A program made the translations under genes and the position numbers. The notes beneath the pieces were generated by a model. That model saw only the letters and a program-made list of their open reading frames with translations. It was not told the DNA's origin and searched no databases. Below are positions 25,840-34,491 of a DNA stretch of 64,000 nucleotides, piece by piece (positions within the stretch are counted from its first letter, which is position 1; every line of letters begins with the position of its first letter). The DNA lies in assembly GCF_000430845.1 (NCBI RefSeq), contig NZ_AUMU01000016.1, positions 54,313-118,312 on the forward strand, written 5' to 3'. The stretch is from Chryseobacterium gregarium DSM 19109. GTDB taxonomy: Bacteria; Bacteroidota; Bacteroidia; Flavobacteriales; Weeksellaceae.

Positions 25840-26955
25840 ATGGAAGATACAATACAGCCTTTGTTGGAAGGATACCAATTGGGCGATCTGCAGCTGAAAA
25901 ACAGGATCGTAATGGCATCGCTTACCCGTGGGCGCGCCACGAATCCGGGACTCATCCCTACGCCTTTAATGGCTGAATATTATGCCCAGCGCGCTTCCGC
26001 CGGGTTAATTCTGAGTGAAGGCACCTGGGTGAATGCGAAATCTATAGGGTTTATCAATGTTCCGGGAATCTACACCAGGCAGCAGGTGGAAGGATGGAAA
26101 TTGGTGACCCGGGCGGTCCATGCTGAAGGCGGGCTGATTTTTTCACAGTTGGGCCACATCGGGTCCGCGTCACACCCGGATTTCTTTGACGGCGAGCTGC
26201 CTGCCGGACCTTCAGCCGTCAATCCGCAGACCCGTTCCTTTACGCCCGAAGGATTTAAAGATTCCCTGACGCCACGGGAGCTGACGGTTGCCGAGATTAA
26301 ACAAACCGTACAGGATTATCAGCAGGCCGCAAAAAATGCCCGGGAGGCCGGGTTTGACGGGGTGGAAGTGCATGCCCTAGCCGGAATGCTGATCCCGCAA
26401 TTCCTGAGCCTGGCCACAAATCAGCGCACCGACGAATATGGCGGAAGCATTAAGAACCGTGCCCGGATCATATTTGAGATCCTGGATGCGGTCACTGAAA
26501 TCTGGGACAGCAGCCGGGTCGCGATCAAGTTCTCCCCGGCCGCATTAAGCAGCGTAGGAATCATGACCCCCGATAAAGAAACCATCCCTCTGTTTCAATA
26601 TATCCTAAAAAAATTGAGTGGCTATGATCTGGCCTATCTGCACATTGTCGGGCCGGCAGAAGATCTGAGCGGTACCCCTGTAACGGAATTACAGGATCAT
26701 TACTTCATGCATTTCCGCCGAAATTACAGCGGCCGGCTTATGGCCAATCTGGGCTTTACCCGGGAAAGCGGCAACACGATTCTGAAAGAAGGGACTGCCG
26801 ATCTGGTGTCTTTCGGGGCACCGTTCATTGCCAATCCCGATCTGGCAGAACGTTTCAGAGATCATATTCCCCTTTCAGAAAGCAATCCGGACACTATCTA
26901 TGCCGGCGGTGAGCATGGATACGCCGATTATCCTAAAGCGGAGTATGGACAGTAA
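25840..26955 (+). CDS. Old Yellow Enzyme-family flavin oxidoreductase, atypical active site
   Basis: 371 aa TIM-barrel flavoprotein: PLLEGYQLGDLQLKNRIVMA at the N-terminus, SLTRGRA, and the family-defining NQRTDEYGGSIKNRARIIFE. OYE members reduce activated alkenes with NADPH and FMN in the cytosol. Several conserved active-site positions differ: the usual H-x-x-N-G-Y is HALAGM (His178 kept, Asn replaced by Ala181, the proton-donor Tyr by Met183), and the usual Q-L-W-H-x-G-R is QLGHIGS. The frame is otherwise intact. It is likely regulated by the divergent HxlR protein. Confidence 0.88.
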   Translation: MEDTIQPLLEGYQLGDLQLKNRIVMASLTRGRATNPGLIPTPLMAEYYAQRASAGLILSEGTWVNAKSIGFINVPGIYTRQQVEGWKLVTRAVHAEGGLIFSQLGHIGSASHPDFFDGELPAGPSAVNPQTRSFTPEGFKDSLTPRELTVAEIKQTVQDYQQAAKNAREAGFDGVEVHALAGMLIPQFLSLATNQRTDEYGGSIKNRARIIFEILDAVTEIWDSSRVAIKFSPAALSSVGIMTPDKETIPLFQYILKKLSGYDLAYLHIVGPAEDLSGTPVTELQDHYFMHFRRNYSGRLMANLGFTRESGNTILKEGTADLVSFGAPFIANPDLAERFRDHIPLSESNPDTIYAGGEHGYADYPKAEYGQ

Positions 26956-27008
26956 TTAAAAAGAAATCATTAAAATAATGGTATTAACTCTAAAGGCCAT
27001 AGCAGATA

Positions 27009-27043
27009 AATGAATAAGCAGCTCATTGAGCTGCTTATTCATT
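27009..27043. terminator. Bidirectional terminator hairpin
   Basis: AATGAATAAGCAGCTCA and TGAGCTGCTTATTCATT: a perfect 17-bp stem with a 1-nt centre as drawn. It lies between the OYE gene (plus) and the small proline-rich ORF (minus). Confidence 0.75.
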
Positions 27044-27054
27044 GTTATCCAATA

Positions 27055-27194
27055 TTAGTCGCCTTTCTCATGGTCATGAGGCTTTACCTTTGGTTGTTTA
27101 GGCTGATTGGGAGGATTTACCCTCCTTCTTTGTCTGTTTCTCCGTTGGGTTTATTTGCTTTTGGCCCCGGTTTGATCACCTGAATGATACTCAT
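27055..27194 (-). pseudogene. Frameshifted small Pro/Lys-rich protein gene (homologue of 39896-40027)
   Basis: From ATG 27192-27194 the frame reads MSIIQVIKPGPKANKPNGET, then DKEGG and a stop at 27117-27119. One base more in the AAAGAAGG run would restore a 46-aa protein ending QPKQPKVKPHDHEKGD with its stop at 27055-27057. The restored protein matches the intact 43-aa protein at 39896-40027: shared IKPGPK, GETDKR and a KPHxHxKGD end. Either a real frameshift or a base-calling error in a homopolymer. Confidence 0.65.
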
Positions 27195-27360
27195 TGCAAA
27201 AAAATTAGTTAAGCATTATTTTTAATATCAAAATAATTAATATCAGATTCAAAAATAAATGTTTGTCTATGAGATTCATTACGGAAATCTGTAGCTGTGC
27301 TTTGGGTTTTTAAATTTAACAATTAAATTAAAAATCAGCCTTAGCAGAGGCTGCATCAGT

Positions 27361-27681
27361 CTAAGAATTGTTTACACCAATATTTGCAATGCTTCTGCCA
27401 TTATCATCTATCACTGCTACAGTTTTGTACTGATCAACAGAAGTAATGGCTTCATTAAAATGGACAGAGAAAAAAACAGTGCCTTCTGCAGTCGCTAAAC
27501 TTCCAAAAGCCAAGGTTAGCAATAATTCGGAGTCATTAATACCTTGCGGGTCATTCTTAATTAAATGATAACGTGGTTTTTTTCCATTCGTAGGAAATTT
27601 GCCATTTATAGTAATTTGTGGTGCTTTACCTTCATTGGTCACGGTAGCTGACCATTCTCCGATGTTGTTTTTTGTTTCCAT
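27361..27681 (-). CDS. Hypothetical protein, 106 aa
   Basis: Not recognised. Short soluble protein, beta-rich in appearance (GEWSATVTNEGKAPQITING, then TVFFSVHFNEAI and TVAVIDDNGRSIANIGV), no signal peptide, no cysteine. An AT-rich untranslated stretch precedes the ATG. It stands alone at the left border of the AT-rich accessory block. Confidence 0.65.
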   Translation of the reverse strand: METKNNIGEWSATVTNEGKAPQITINGKFPTNGKKPRYHLIKNDPQGINDSELLLTLAFGSLATAEGTVFFSVHFNEAITSVDQYKTVAVIDDNGRSIANIGVNNS

Positions 27682-27897
27682 GGTTATAAGTTAGTTGATT
27701 TATTATTCTAAATATACAAAATTATCATATACGATAGAGATTTTGTTAATATTTATCTAAATCCAGGGACATAAAATATTATATACTAAACCAGTGGGAC
27801 AGTCGAAACAAAAGTTCTTAATTTTGAAATAAAGTTCAATAGAAGGATAAAACTTGATTTTGCAATTTTCCCTACCGATGCAAAATCCTTTTTAGCC

Positions 27898-28386
27898 TTA
27901 GTTTCTTTCTATTGTAATTAATTTCTTTTCTGAATCAGATAGGTTTTTCAAATGTATTGAAACATTAGTTGAAGTAAAAGAAGATTTTCCAAAATCAATA
28001 TAAACCTCTCCGTTTGAAGAATTAATATTCAATTGGTTTGGAGCTGTAATTTCATCAGCTCTGTCAAAGATTGATTTATAGGACTCCATTTCATTTGTCA
28101 GTATAAGCATGCTTCGATATATCTTTTTTGTACATAACGTGTAAAACCCAACTATAATAAACGCATCTTCAATAAAATATAAATCAGCTTTTCTATAATG
28201 AAAACCTAAATTCTTTCTACCAGATGTAAAATTCGAACATTTCACATTAAATTTTTCTAAACATATTTTACTATGTATTTCAACTAATTTTTGTAATTCC
28301 TTTCGAACAATTTTATCAGAATAGGACCGATCCAGATAAATAATGATAAAAAAAATAATGAAAGTAAATATGACTAGATAATTCAT
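27898..28386 (-). CDS. Hypothetical membrane-anchored protein
   Basis: 162 aa from MNYLVIF (ATG at 28386); an upstream in-frame ATG at 28440 gives a longer, less likely N-terminus. One N-terminal transmembrane segment (NYLVIFTFIIFFIIIYLDRS) is followed by a cytosolic or periplasmic region rich in Lys and Ser (FNVKCSNFTSGRKNLGFHYR, then ADLYFIEDAFIIVGFYTLCT). The gene is AT-rich and unlike the flanking chromosomal genes in composition. Function unknown. Confidence 0.6.
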   Translation of the reverse strand: MNYLVIFTFIIFFIIIYLDRSYSDKIVRKELQKLVEIHSKICLEKFNVKCSNFTSGRKNLGFHYRKADLYFIEDAFIIVGFYTLCTKKIYRSMLILTNEMESYKSIFDRADEITAPNQLNINSSNGEVYIDFGKSSFTSTNVSIHLKNLSDSEKKLITIERN

Positions 28387-29061
28387 TGCATTATTGTTTG
28401 TGATATTACGTTTAACTTCCAGATTTACACATTGCATCAATCCAATTTATATAACTCGTAAAGCTATCTATGCCACTAATTTAAAATTTATTTTACGATT
28501 TGACTATTTAGTATCACAATTATTTTTTATTTTAAATTTTATTTAGATTGATATTCCTGATTTGGTAAATATATTTGCCATCATTAATGTTTTATATAAT
28601 CGTTTTTTGAGATTAATTATTAAGATCTTGCTCAAATAAATCAGGAAAAAAATTAACAAAATTTTCGATGAGATATTTCACATGAGCAAAATTATAAATT
28701 TTCATACTGCATAATACTTAGTGTAAACCTACTTTAGTTCTTTGCATTTCAGGCACATTCCTATTGAATACCCGAGTTCTACATTAATTTCATGGTTGTG
28801 ATTAATAATATGATCATTTAGAAAAATTAAGAGCCTCGCCAAGAACATATTAAAATGACCTGTCTGCGGTAAAAGGATAAAAGACAATTAAATACAATCA
28901 TTACTTTTCGCAGTGTCTATGATTCTTACGCAAAATTCACTATTGAATGATAAATCAGTATAAATACTAAAATATAAAAACAGGTAATACTACTGAAAGA
29001 TAAAAATCACTACTTCTGTAATTTTAATCCATAATAATTTTTAATCCAAATCTATTTAATT
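28387..29061. other. AT-rich gap upstream of the unrecognised three-gene operon
   Basis: About 670 bp with many short A/T runs and no open frame that reads as protein. It should contain the operon promoter, but no exact TAnnTTTG box with a proper -33 was found. Confidence 0.45.
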
Positions 29062-30717
29062 ATGAATACTAATAACCCTACTGTTCAAATTACAAACAAT
29101 TCAACCATACCGGTTGATATTTATGATGTTTTCAATCCGGGTACAACCGGACAAACAGTGCCGTATACCTATACAAAACTGGATACGATCCCTGCGGGAA
29201 GCACCAAGACGATCCAGACTATCCGTACGGCATCGCAATTACAGGCTATGTATACAGGAACGATCGAAAAGCTAAGCAGTCTTTATTTTTACCAGTTTCC
29301 GATTAAAGTAATGGCAGCTGTACAATTCTCATTTGACAATCCGCCGCCGTTGGTTTTTACAATTACCGCTGACGATCAGAATTCGATGATCCAGTCTTTC
29401 CTTTTTCACCGCTATGCGATGGCCAACCCGAATTCGGCGCTGACAAAAAATTTATATGCCGCTTTAAAAGGGGGCAGTACAGCTTCGGTAAACAGTTTTT
29501 TTGCTTCCACGCAAAACTTTAAAGCATGTACTTTAAGCTCATGGAATGCCGTAATGAGCTGGTTACAGATGTTCACATCAGGCTGGCAAGGACCTTTTTA
29601 CCTATATGAACAGGCTCCGAATCCTGCTCCGTCCGGATATGTGCCGGTTTTAGTAGGAACCATGAACATCATTTCTACAGCCAGTGAAAATTCAGCTACC
29701 TTAAAATTATGCACCCAGGATGCCAGCGGAAATCCGGTCTATACGGATAATACACAACCAACTTCCATTATAATGAACGGAGACGGCACCATGGGCGACA
29801 GCAATCCGGGAGGTGATGTTTCGGTCAGTCTGACACCTGTATGGATGAATGTAATTCAAACGTCGATGAAAGATGGCCAGCCTGTTTCTACCTATTTGGC
29901 AGGTCCGACATTGACAGGAACCATCGCGAATAAAACCGTTGTTTCTTCACAGACCGCCCGGCAGATTCCGGGTAAACCGGCAGATAAAAACAAACAAAGT
30001 TCATTTGATTCGACTTTCGGAAAAATCTGTCAGGGTGTAGGGCTTTTAGTTGGACTGCTGATGCTGGGTGAATTCGGGAAAAAGATGTTTGATGGTGCTA
30101 AGGAAAAACTAGCGTCAGCAAAAGAAAAAGCAACTTCAGAAAAGGAATACGAAAATGAAGACAATGAAATTGAAAATACCCCTGATCCGGATATCGTTTC
30201 CGAAGTATCTGCCGAACAGCCTTCATTTGAATCCAGCGCTTCATCTGTCACGGATTCCTATTCTGAAATTTCAGAATCTATGCAGAAGGACGTCATGACA
30301 CAGACCATGGAAGATACCATGTTCGATATCAATAATGAAATAAGTGAGCAGTTGGAAAACGGATTGACGCCGACACAAGAATACGAATCTGCAGTTTCCG
30401 ATTTACAAACCTCTTTTAAAGATGCCGGCACCCAGCTTGAGGAAGGAAATTTTTCTGATGCCAGCAAGGAACTCTCATCAGCTTCCAGCAATATGGAAGA
30501 GACAATCCAGAAAGGTGAAAGCAGCTTACAGGAATGGGAAAGTCAATCTTTACAGGAGTCGGCTGATGCGGTCAACGAAGCATCTGAAGCATCCGATGCA
30601 CTGGATACGGCACAGGAAGATTACGAAAATGATATGAACGATGAAGAAAATGATTCGGGATATGATGCAGATGAAGATTCGGAATGGCCTGAAGCAGAAG
30701 AAATGGCCGAACTGTAA
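29062..30717 (+). CDS. Unrecognised protein, operon gene 1 (551 aa, shared N-domain and acidic tail)
   Basis: No signal peptide. Residues 1-60 look like a small beta-sandwich (NPTVQITNNSTIPVDIYDVF). Residues about 105-170 are helical (SFLFHRYAMANPNSALTKNL, then ALKGGSTASVNSFFASTQNF). Residues 175-300 are beta-rich (YVPVLVGTMNIIST, LTPVWMNVIQTSMKDGQPVS). A hydrophobic helix, ICQGVGLLVGLLMLGEF, spans 322-338 and is followed by ~200 residues of strongly acidic, Ser/Glu-rich helix. The first ~165 residues resemble those of the 856-aa protein at 31868. The hydrophobic helix suggests membrane insertion, the tail oligomerisation; both are inference. Confidence 0.75.
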   Translation: MNTNNPTVQITNNSTIPVDIYDVFNPGTTGQTVPYTYTKLDTIPAGSTKTIQTIRTASQLQAMYTGTIEKLSSLYFYQFPIKVMAAVQFSFDNPPPLVFTITADDQNSMIQSFLFHRYAMANPNSALTKNLYAALKGGSTASVNSFFASTQNFKACTLSSWNAVMSWLQMFTSGWQGPFYLYEQAPNPAPSGYVPVLVGTMNIISTASENSATLKLCTQDASGNPVYTDNTQPTSIIMNGDGTMGDSNPGGDVSVSLTPVWMNVIQTSMKDGQPVSTYLAGPTLTGTIANKTVVSSQTARQIPGKPADKNKQSSFDSTFGKICQGVGLLVGLLMLGEFGKKMFDGAKEKLASAKEKATSEKEYENEDNEIENTPDPDIVSEVSAEQPSFESSASSVTDSYSEISESMQKDVMTQTMEDTMFDINNEISEQLENGLTPTQEYESAVSDLQTSFKDAGTQLEEGNFSDASKELSSASSNMEETIQKGESSLQEWESQSLQESADAVNEASEASDALDTAQEDYENDMNDEENDSGYDADEDSEWPEAEEMAEL

Positions 30718-30723
30718 AAAATC

Positions 30724-30781
30724 AGGAACCTGTAAGAAAGTTTAAGAATACATTGATGTATATAACTTCAGACAGGTTCCT
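30724..30781 (+). other. Hairpin between operon genes 1 and 2
   Basis: AGGAACCTGT (30724-30733) pairs perfectly with ACAGGTTCCT (30772-30781) across 38 nt, which contain a small inner hairpin (ACAT ... ATGT). No T run follows. It could attenuate transcription or stabilise a processed mRNA end, changing subunit ratios. Confidence 0.5.
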
Positions 30782-30814
30782 AATGCAATAATATTAATTT
30801 AAAAAATAAAAAAA

Positions 30815-31849
30815 ATGATTATATCATGGAATACAGATCCTTCCAAGGGTACATTTGCACCCGGAAGCACAAAATATTCTTCTTATTACCAATACGATAC
30901 GGTATCACATAAATTTGTAAGAATTCGTTTGGAACTGGGAAGAGGAGGAAGTGATGGAGGGGATACGGGTAGTTTTTACAGAGAAAACAGATATGTGGGT
31001 TTTACTACAGATAATGACCTATCCACCGATATTAAGAGATGGAGCGTCGATGGCGGAGAGCTTCGTTATGAGCTTGAAAAGGACGAATATCTACATTTAC
31101 CAACTGAACCAAAAACAGGAGCAACTACATACGATACCTCCTTTGGTAAGGTGAAAAATATTCATCGTGGCAACCCTGTCACCAGTGACCCTCACTTTCC
31201 GGAAGGAATTCAAAACAAACATCTGGGCGTATTGGCTAATGAAGCCATATTGGAAGGAAAAGGAGTTGTCCTGACCTCGTCTGCAGCTTCCGGCGCTGAA
31301 CTGTCTGCCGTACTCAAAGGTCAGGTTGCCAGAGTAGTGGGAAAACCCTTCAATGAGATTACTAACGAGGACCTTTTGGCAACTTTACAAAAACAGGTGG
31401 CTCAGATTAAACAAAATGAAATAGACCCCTCGAAAGAAAACATAAACGCAAGCTTAGAAGAAGCGGACACGCTTATTGATTCGATCAAAGAACAGATTAC
31501 AGATGAAGGAATGGTGCCTACGGAAGAGTTCAGCAAAAGTTATTCTAAGTTTATTGAAAAATACATGAATGCAAATGATGCCGTAAAAAGCGGTACCGCT
31601 GTAAAAGCAGCGATGGAAGAATTTCAGGCTGCCAAAAATCAGTTACTGAACGAATCAAAAACGCTCGAGGCAGATTATTACAACAGATTGGAAGTTCAGT
31701 TAAACGATACCGATGCAGCTGTTGATGCCGCCGTTTCCGATGCCGCAACATGGGAAAATATTGATCTGGAGTATGAAAATCTGGAAAATGCCGCTTCAAT
31801 AGAAGAATACGAAACGGAGATCGGTGTTGAAGAAACAGAAGTATTATAA
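30815..31849 (+). CDS. Unrecognised protein, operon gene 2 (344 aa)
   Basis: No signal peptide and no hydrophobic segment. Residues 1-110 are beta-rich and aromatic (MIISWNTDPSKGTFAPGSTK, then RIRLELGRGGSDGGDTGSFY), resembling a small carbohydrate- or ligand-binding module, but no family is recognised. Residues ~140-180 include HRGNPVTSDPHFPEGIQNKH and a Gly/Ser/Ala stretch, and 180-344 are acidic helices ending ETEIGVEETEVL. Its ATG follows an A-rich leader 97 bp after gene 1 and it ends 18 bp before gene 3, so the three are co-transcribed. Confidence 0.7.
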   Translation: MIISWNTDPSKGTFAPGSTKYSSYYQYDTVSHKFVRIRLELGRGGSDGGDTGSFYRENRYVGFTTDNDLSTDIKRWSVDGGELRYELEKDEYLHLPTEPKTGATTYDTSFGKVKNIHRGNPVTSDPHFPEGIQNKHLGVLANEAILEGKGVVLTSSAASGAELSAVLKGQVARVVGKPFNEITNEDLLATLQKQVAQIKQNEIDPSKENINASLEEADTLIDSIKEQITDEGMVPTEEFSKSYSKFIEKYMNANDAVKSGTAVKAAMEEFQAAKNQLLNESKTLEADYYNRLEVQLNDTDAAVDAAVSDAATWENIDLEYENLENAASIEEYETEIGVEETEVL

Positions 31850-31867
31850 ATCCTAAAATACAAATCA

Positions 31868-34438
31868 ATGAGCACTACATATCCATCAGTGACGATCAAA
31901 AATGATCTGTCGGGCAGTATCCAGATTTTTGATGCTTTCCAAAATAACGAAGATGATAAAAGTCTAGCCAACTTTTTTGGAACCCTGACACCGCTGGTTA
32001 CTGTACCGGCAGGTGGCAGCCAGGAGTTCACACCGGTTCACGGGCCGATCTCAACATTCATTGTTTTTGATGATCAGAATAATCCTGTTACCCGGTTTTT
32101 TACGCTGGGCACTCAGCCGGCTTCTTTTGAAGTACAGCAGAGTGATGTGGATACGATGAACACCACGGAGGCATTTATTAAGCTGATGCAGGATCAGCCG
32201 GATCAGCCGGAAGTCGTGCAGTTTCAGGCACTCATAAAAAACGGCAAGGCCACTGCGGCACAGGTAAACCAGTTTTTCCAGTCTACAACAGATTATAAAC
32301 CAGTTACTTTTGTTACCTATATGCTGGCTGTGGTGGCGTTGGCCCGAAACCCGCAGACTCAAAAATCACCGCCGCAGGATCAGGTATACAGCCTTAGTAC
32401 ATTAGTCAATTATTTTGGTTTCAGCTGGCCTTCATCCATTCCGGATGTTACCATTTCTCACTTTACCTGCAGCGAAACAGATACGGCACTATTTATCGGA
32501 GGCGAATTAAACATTACGGATGTTACTTTTGATACCGGTGTGTTGGGGATCATTCAGTCTTTTATCGGAAATCCGGCTATTCATTTCGGAGTTGAATTTG
32601 TTTATAATGACGGATTGGCAACCGGTATGACCTGTTTGAAATTCAGTATGGATGAAGTGGAAATTCCGATCGGAGGAGGAAATACCTTTGATATTGACAA
32701 GCCTACCATGCTGCTGTCGCTAAATCCGCTTTTCAAGTTTGTGGTTTTTGAAATTAAGGCTACCATTCCGTTTAACCTGTTTGGAAGTCCGGAAATTGAT
32801 GCAGATATTGCCATGACTATTGATAATATTGAGGCGGAAATCGGGGTGAACCTGAGAGGCAACACCACCAGCCTGCTCACCCCTCCCGGAATCAAAGGAT
32901 TACATTTCGATTCTTTCGGGGTAGGGTTGGGCGTCATTTTTGAACCGCCGGGTTTTGCCGTCGGAGTGGAAGGAACATTTCATATCGGAGATCAGGGACA
33001 GATACCCTTAACGGATGATAATTTTGCAGTCGTGTTCGAAATGGAAGAAGAAATCCCTAATCCTTTGTATATCGCATTTTACGTTCCCAAACTGGATTTT
33101 AATGAAATTATAACATTATTGACCAATACATCATACCATATCGATCTTCCGGTTTCCTTCACAGATCTTTCCTTCAGATGGGCTGAAAACCCTATGGAAC
33201 CTGTTGTCTTACCCGACGGCTCACTTGCCCCGATGGGATACGGATTCAATGCCGTGATGGATCTGTTCGGGTTACAGTTCTACGGATATCTCCAGGTTGA
33301 CCTGAACACGGGAATTCATGGTACGATCACTATGGCACCGCTGAATTTCGGAAACATCCTGAGTATTACGGGAGACGGTAAAGGAGCATCGATTAAGGTA
33401 GATCAAAACGGCAATCCGATCCCTATTAATGCAGTACCGAAAACAAAACAGGATCAGCAAACCATTAAAGAAGCAACAGATAAAACAGTTGTATCTGCGG
33501 GCGGGCCGGAAATGAGTGTCAGCACCTCTTCTTCACCGTATTTTACCCTGGACGCAGCAGCCAGCCTCTTCGGATTGGTGAATGATAAAATAGATGCTGT
33601 CGTCGCTAATGACGGAATAAGTTTTGAGATGGATTACGGCGCGGTACTTGAAACCAGAATGTCCTGCAAACTGGCCGACTACCACAATTTTTCAGGAGCC
33701 TTTTCATACGGATTGGATTTTGATGTTTCATTGCCGTCCATTGCAGGCTTCTCTTTAGGATCCATTCATTTAGATGCGGGCTGCGCAGTAAGTGTAGCTC
33801 TGAATACCTCAGCTTCTGAAATCTCATTTCAGGTGTCAGGAGGATTTAATTTTGAAGGTTTAAGCCTGAATTTCGGACCGTTTGAGGCAGACATTAATAT
33901 TTCCAGTATTTCAGCCTTATTAAGCACTATTGAAACCTATATTGTCCAGAATGCATCGGCAATCTTCCGGGATATTATCAATGATGCGGAAAAATGGGCA
34001 GGATATGTAAAAAATGCTGTGGTAAACGGCGTTTCAGATGTTGCCCAGGGATTGAAACAGGCTTATAATAAAACAGCGGCAGAAACGGCTGATATTATGA
34101 ATGCCGCAGGATATGAAGCGAGCACCATTGCAAGCCAGATAGGGAATGCATTTTCATATTCTGCGACACAGGTGGCACAAGCGATGGAAGAAGGGTATGG
34201 TGCAACCAGCCAGGTAGTGGCGGAAGCCTTTCAGGAAATCGGCATCGGAGCAGAGCAGACAGCACAGGCGCTGAATACCGTTTTCGGGCTGGCACCTGAG
34301 GCAGTCCGTGATATTATGTTGGGAGTAGGATATGCAGATGATGCCATAAAATCTGCGTTTGAATCCATTGGAGGAGCTTTTGCTTCTGCAGCATCCAGTA
34401 TCTGGCATGCCGTTTCACACTGGGATCATTGGTCATAA
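31868..34438 (+). CDS. Unrecognised large protein, operon gene 3 (856 aa, helical repeats at the C-terminus)
   Basis: No signal peptide. Residues 1-160 resemble the N-domain of gene 1: PSVTIKNDLSGSIQIFDAF pairs with PTVQITNNSTIPVDIYDVF, and FQALIKNGKATAAQVNQFFQ with LYAALKGGSTASVNSFF. Residues ~165-690 are a long run of alternating hydrophobic/polar strands (LLSLNPLFKFVVFEIKATIP, LGVIFEPPGFAVGVEGTF), as in a beta-barrel or beta-solenoid. Residues ~703-840 are amphipathic repeats of 14-15 residues, recognisable by G/F-x-x-A/S ... V-A-x-A-L/M (GYGATSQVVAEAFQEIG, GIGAEQTAQALNTV). The end is Trp/His rich. It may be a structural, lipid-binding or pore-forming component. Confidence 0.75.
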   Translation: MSTTYPSVTIKNDLSGSIQIFDAFQNNEDDKSLANFFGTLTPLVTVPAGGSQEFTPVHGPISTFIVFDDQNNPVTRFFTLGTQPASFEVQQSDVDTMNTTEAFIKLMQDQPDQPEVVQFQALIKNGKATAAQVNQFFQSTTDYKPVTFVTYMLAVVALARNPQTQKSPPQDQVYSLSTLVNYFGFSWPSSIPDVTISHFTCSETDTALFIGGELNITDVTFDTGVLGIIQSFIGNPAIHFGVEFVYNDGLATGMTCLKFSMDEVEIPIGGGNTFDIDKPTMLLSLNPLFKFVVFEIKATIPFNLFGSPEIDADIAMTIDNIEAEIGVNLRGNTTSLLTPPGIKGLHFDSFGVGLGVIFEPPGFAVGVEGTFHIGDQGQIPLTDDNFAVVFEMEEEIPNPLYIAFYVPKLDFNEIITLLTNTSYHIDLPVSFTDLSFRWAENPMEPVVLPDGSLAPMGYGFNAVMDLFGLQFYGYLQVDLNTGIHGTITMAPLNFGNILSITGDGKGASIKVDQNGNPIPINAVPKTKQDQQTIKEATDKTVVSAGGPEMSVSTSSSPYFTLDAAASLFGLVNDKIDAVVANDGISFEMDYGAVLETRMSCKLADYHNFSGAFSYGLDFDVSLPSIAGFSLGSIHLDAGCAVSVALNTSASEISFQVSGGFNFEGLSLNFGPFEADINISSISALLSTIETYIVQNASAIFRDIINDAEKWAGYVKNAVVNGVSDVAQGLKQAYNKTAAETADIMNAAGYEASTIASQIGNAFSYSATQVAQAMEEGYGATSQVVAEAFQEIGIGAEQTAQALNTVFGLAPEAVRDIMLGVGYADDAIKSAFESIGGAFASAASSIWHAVSHWDHWS

Positions 34439-34450
34439 CATTAACATTCA

Positions 34451-34480
34451 GAGACTGTCTTTATCAGACAGTCTCTTTTA
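34451..34480 (+). terminator. Intrinsic terminator after operon gene 3
   Basis: GAGACTGTCT, loop TTATC, AGACAGTCTC: a 10-bp perfect stem followed by TTTTA. It lies 13 bp after gene 3 and 12 bp before the ATG of the next gene, so the downstream gene is read at reduced level or from another promoter. Confidence 0.8.
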
Positions 34481-34491
34481 TCCGTTGAATT

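Noticed and set aside
28441..29061. CRISPR array or tRNA in the AT-rich gap
   Set aside because: No direct repeats with regular spacers and no cloverleaf or T-loop motif were found.
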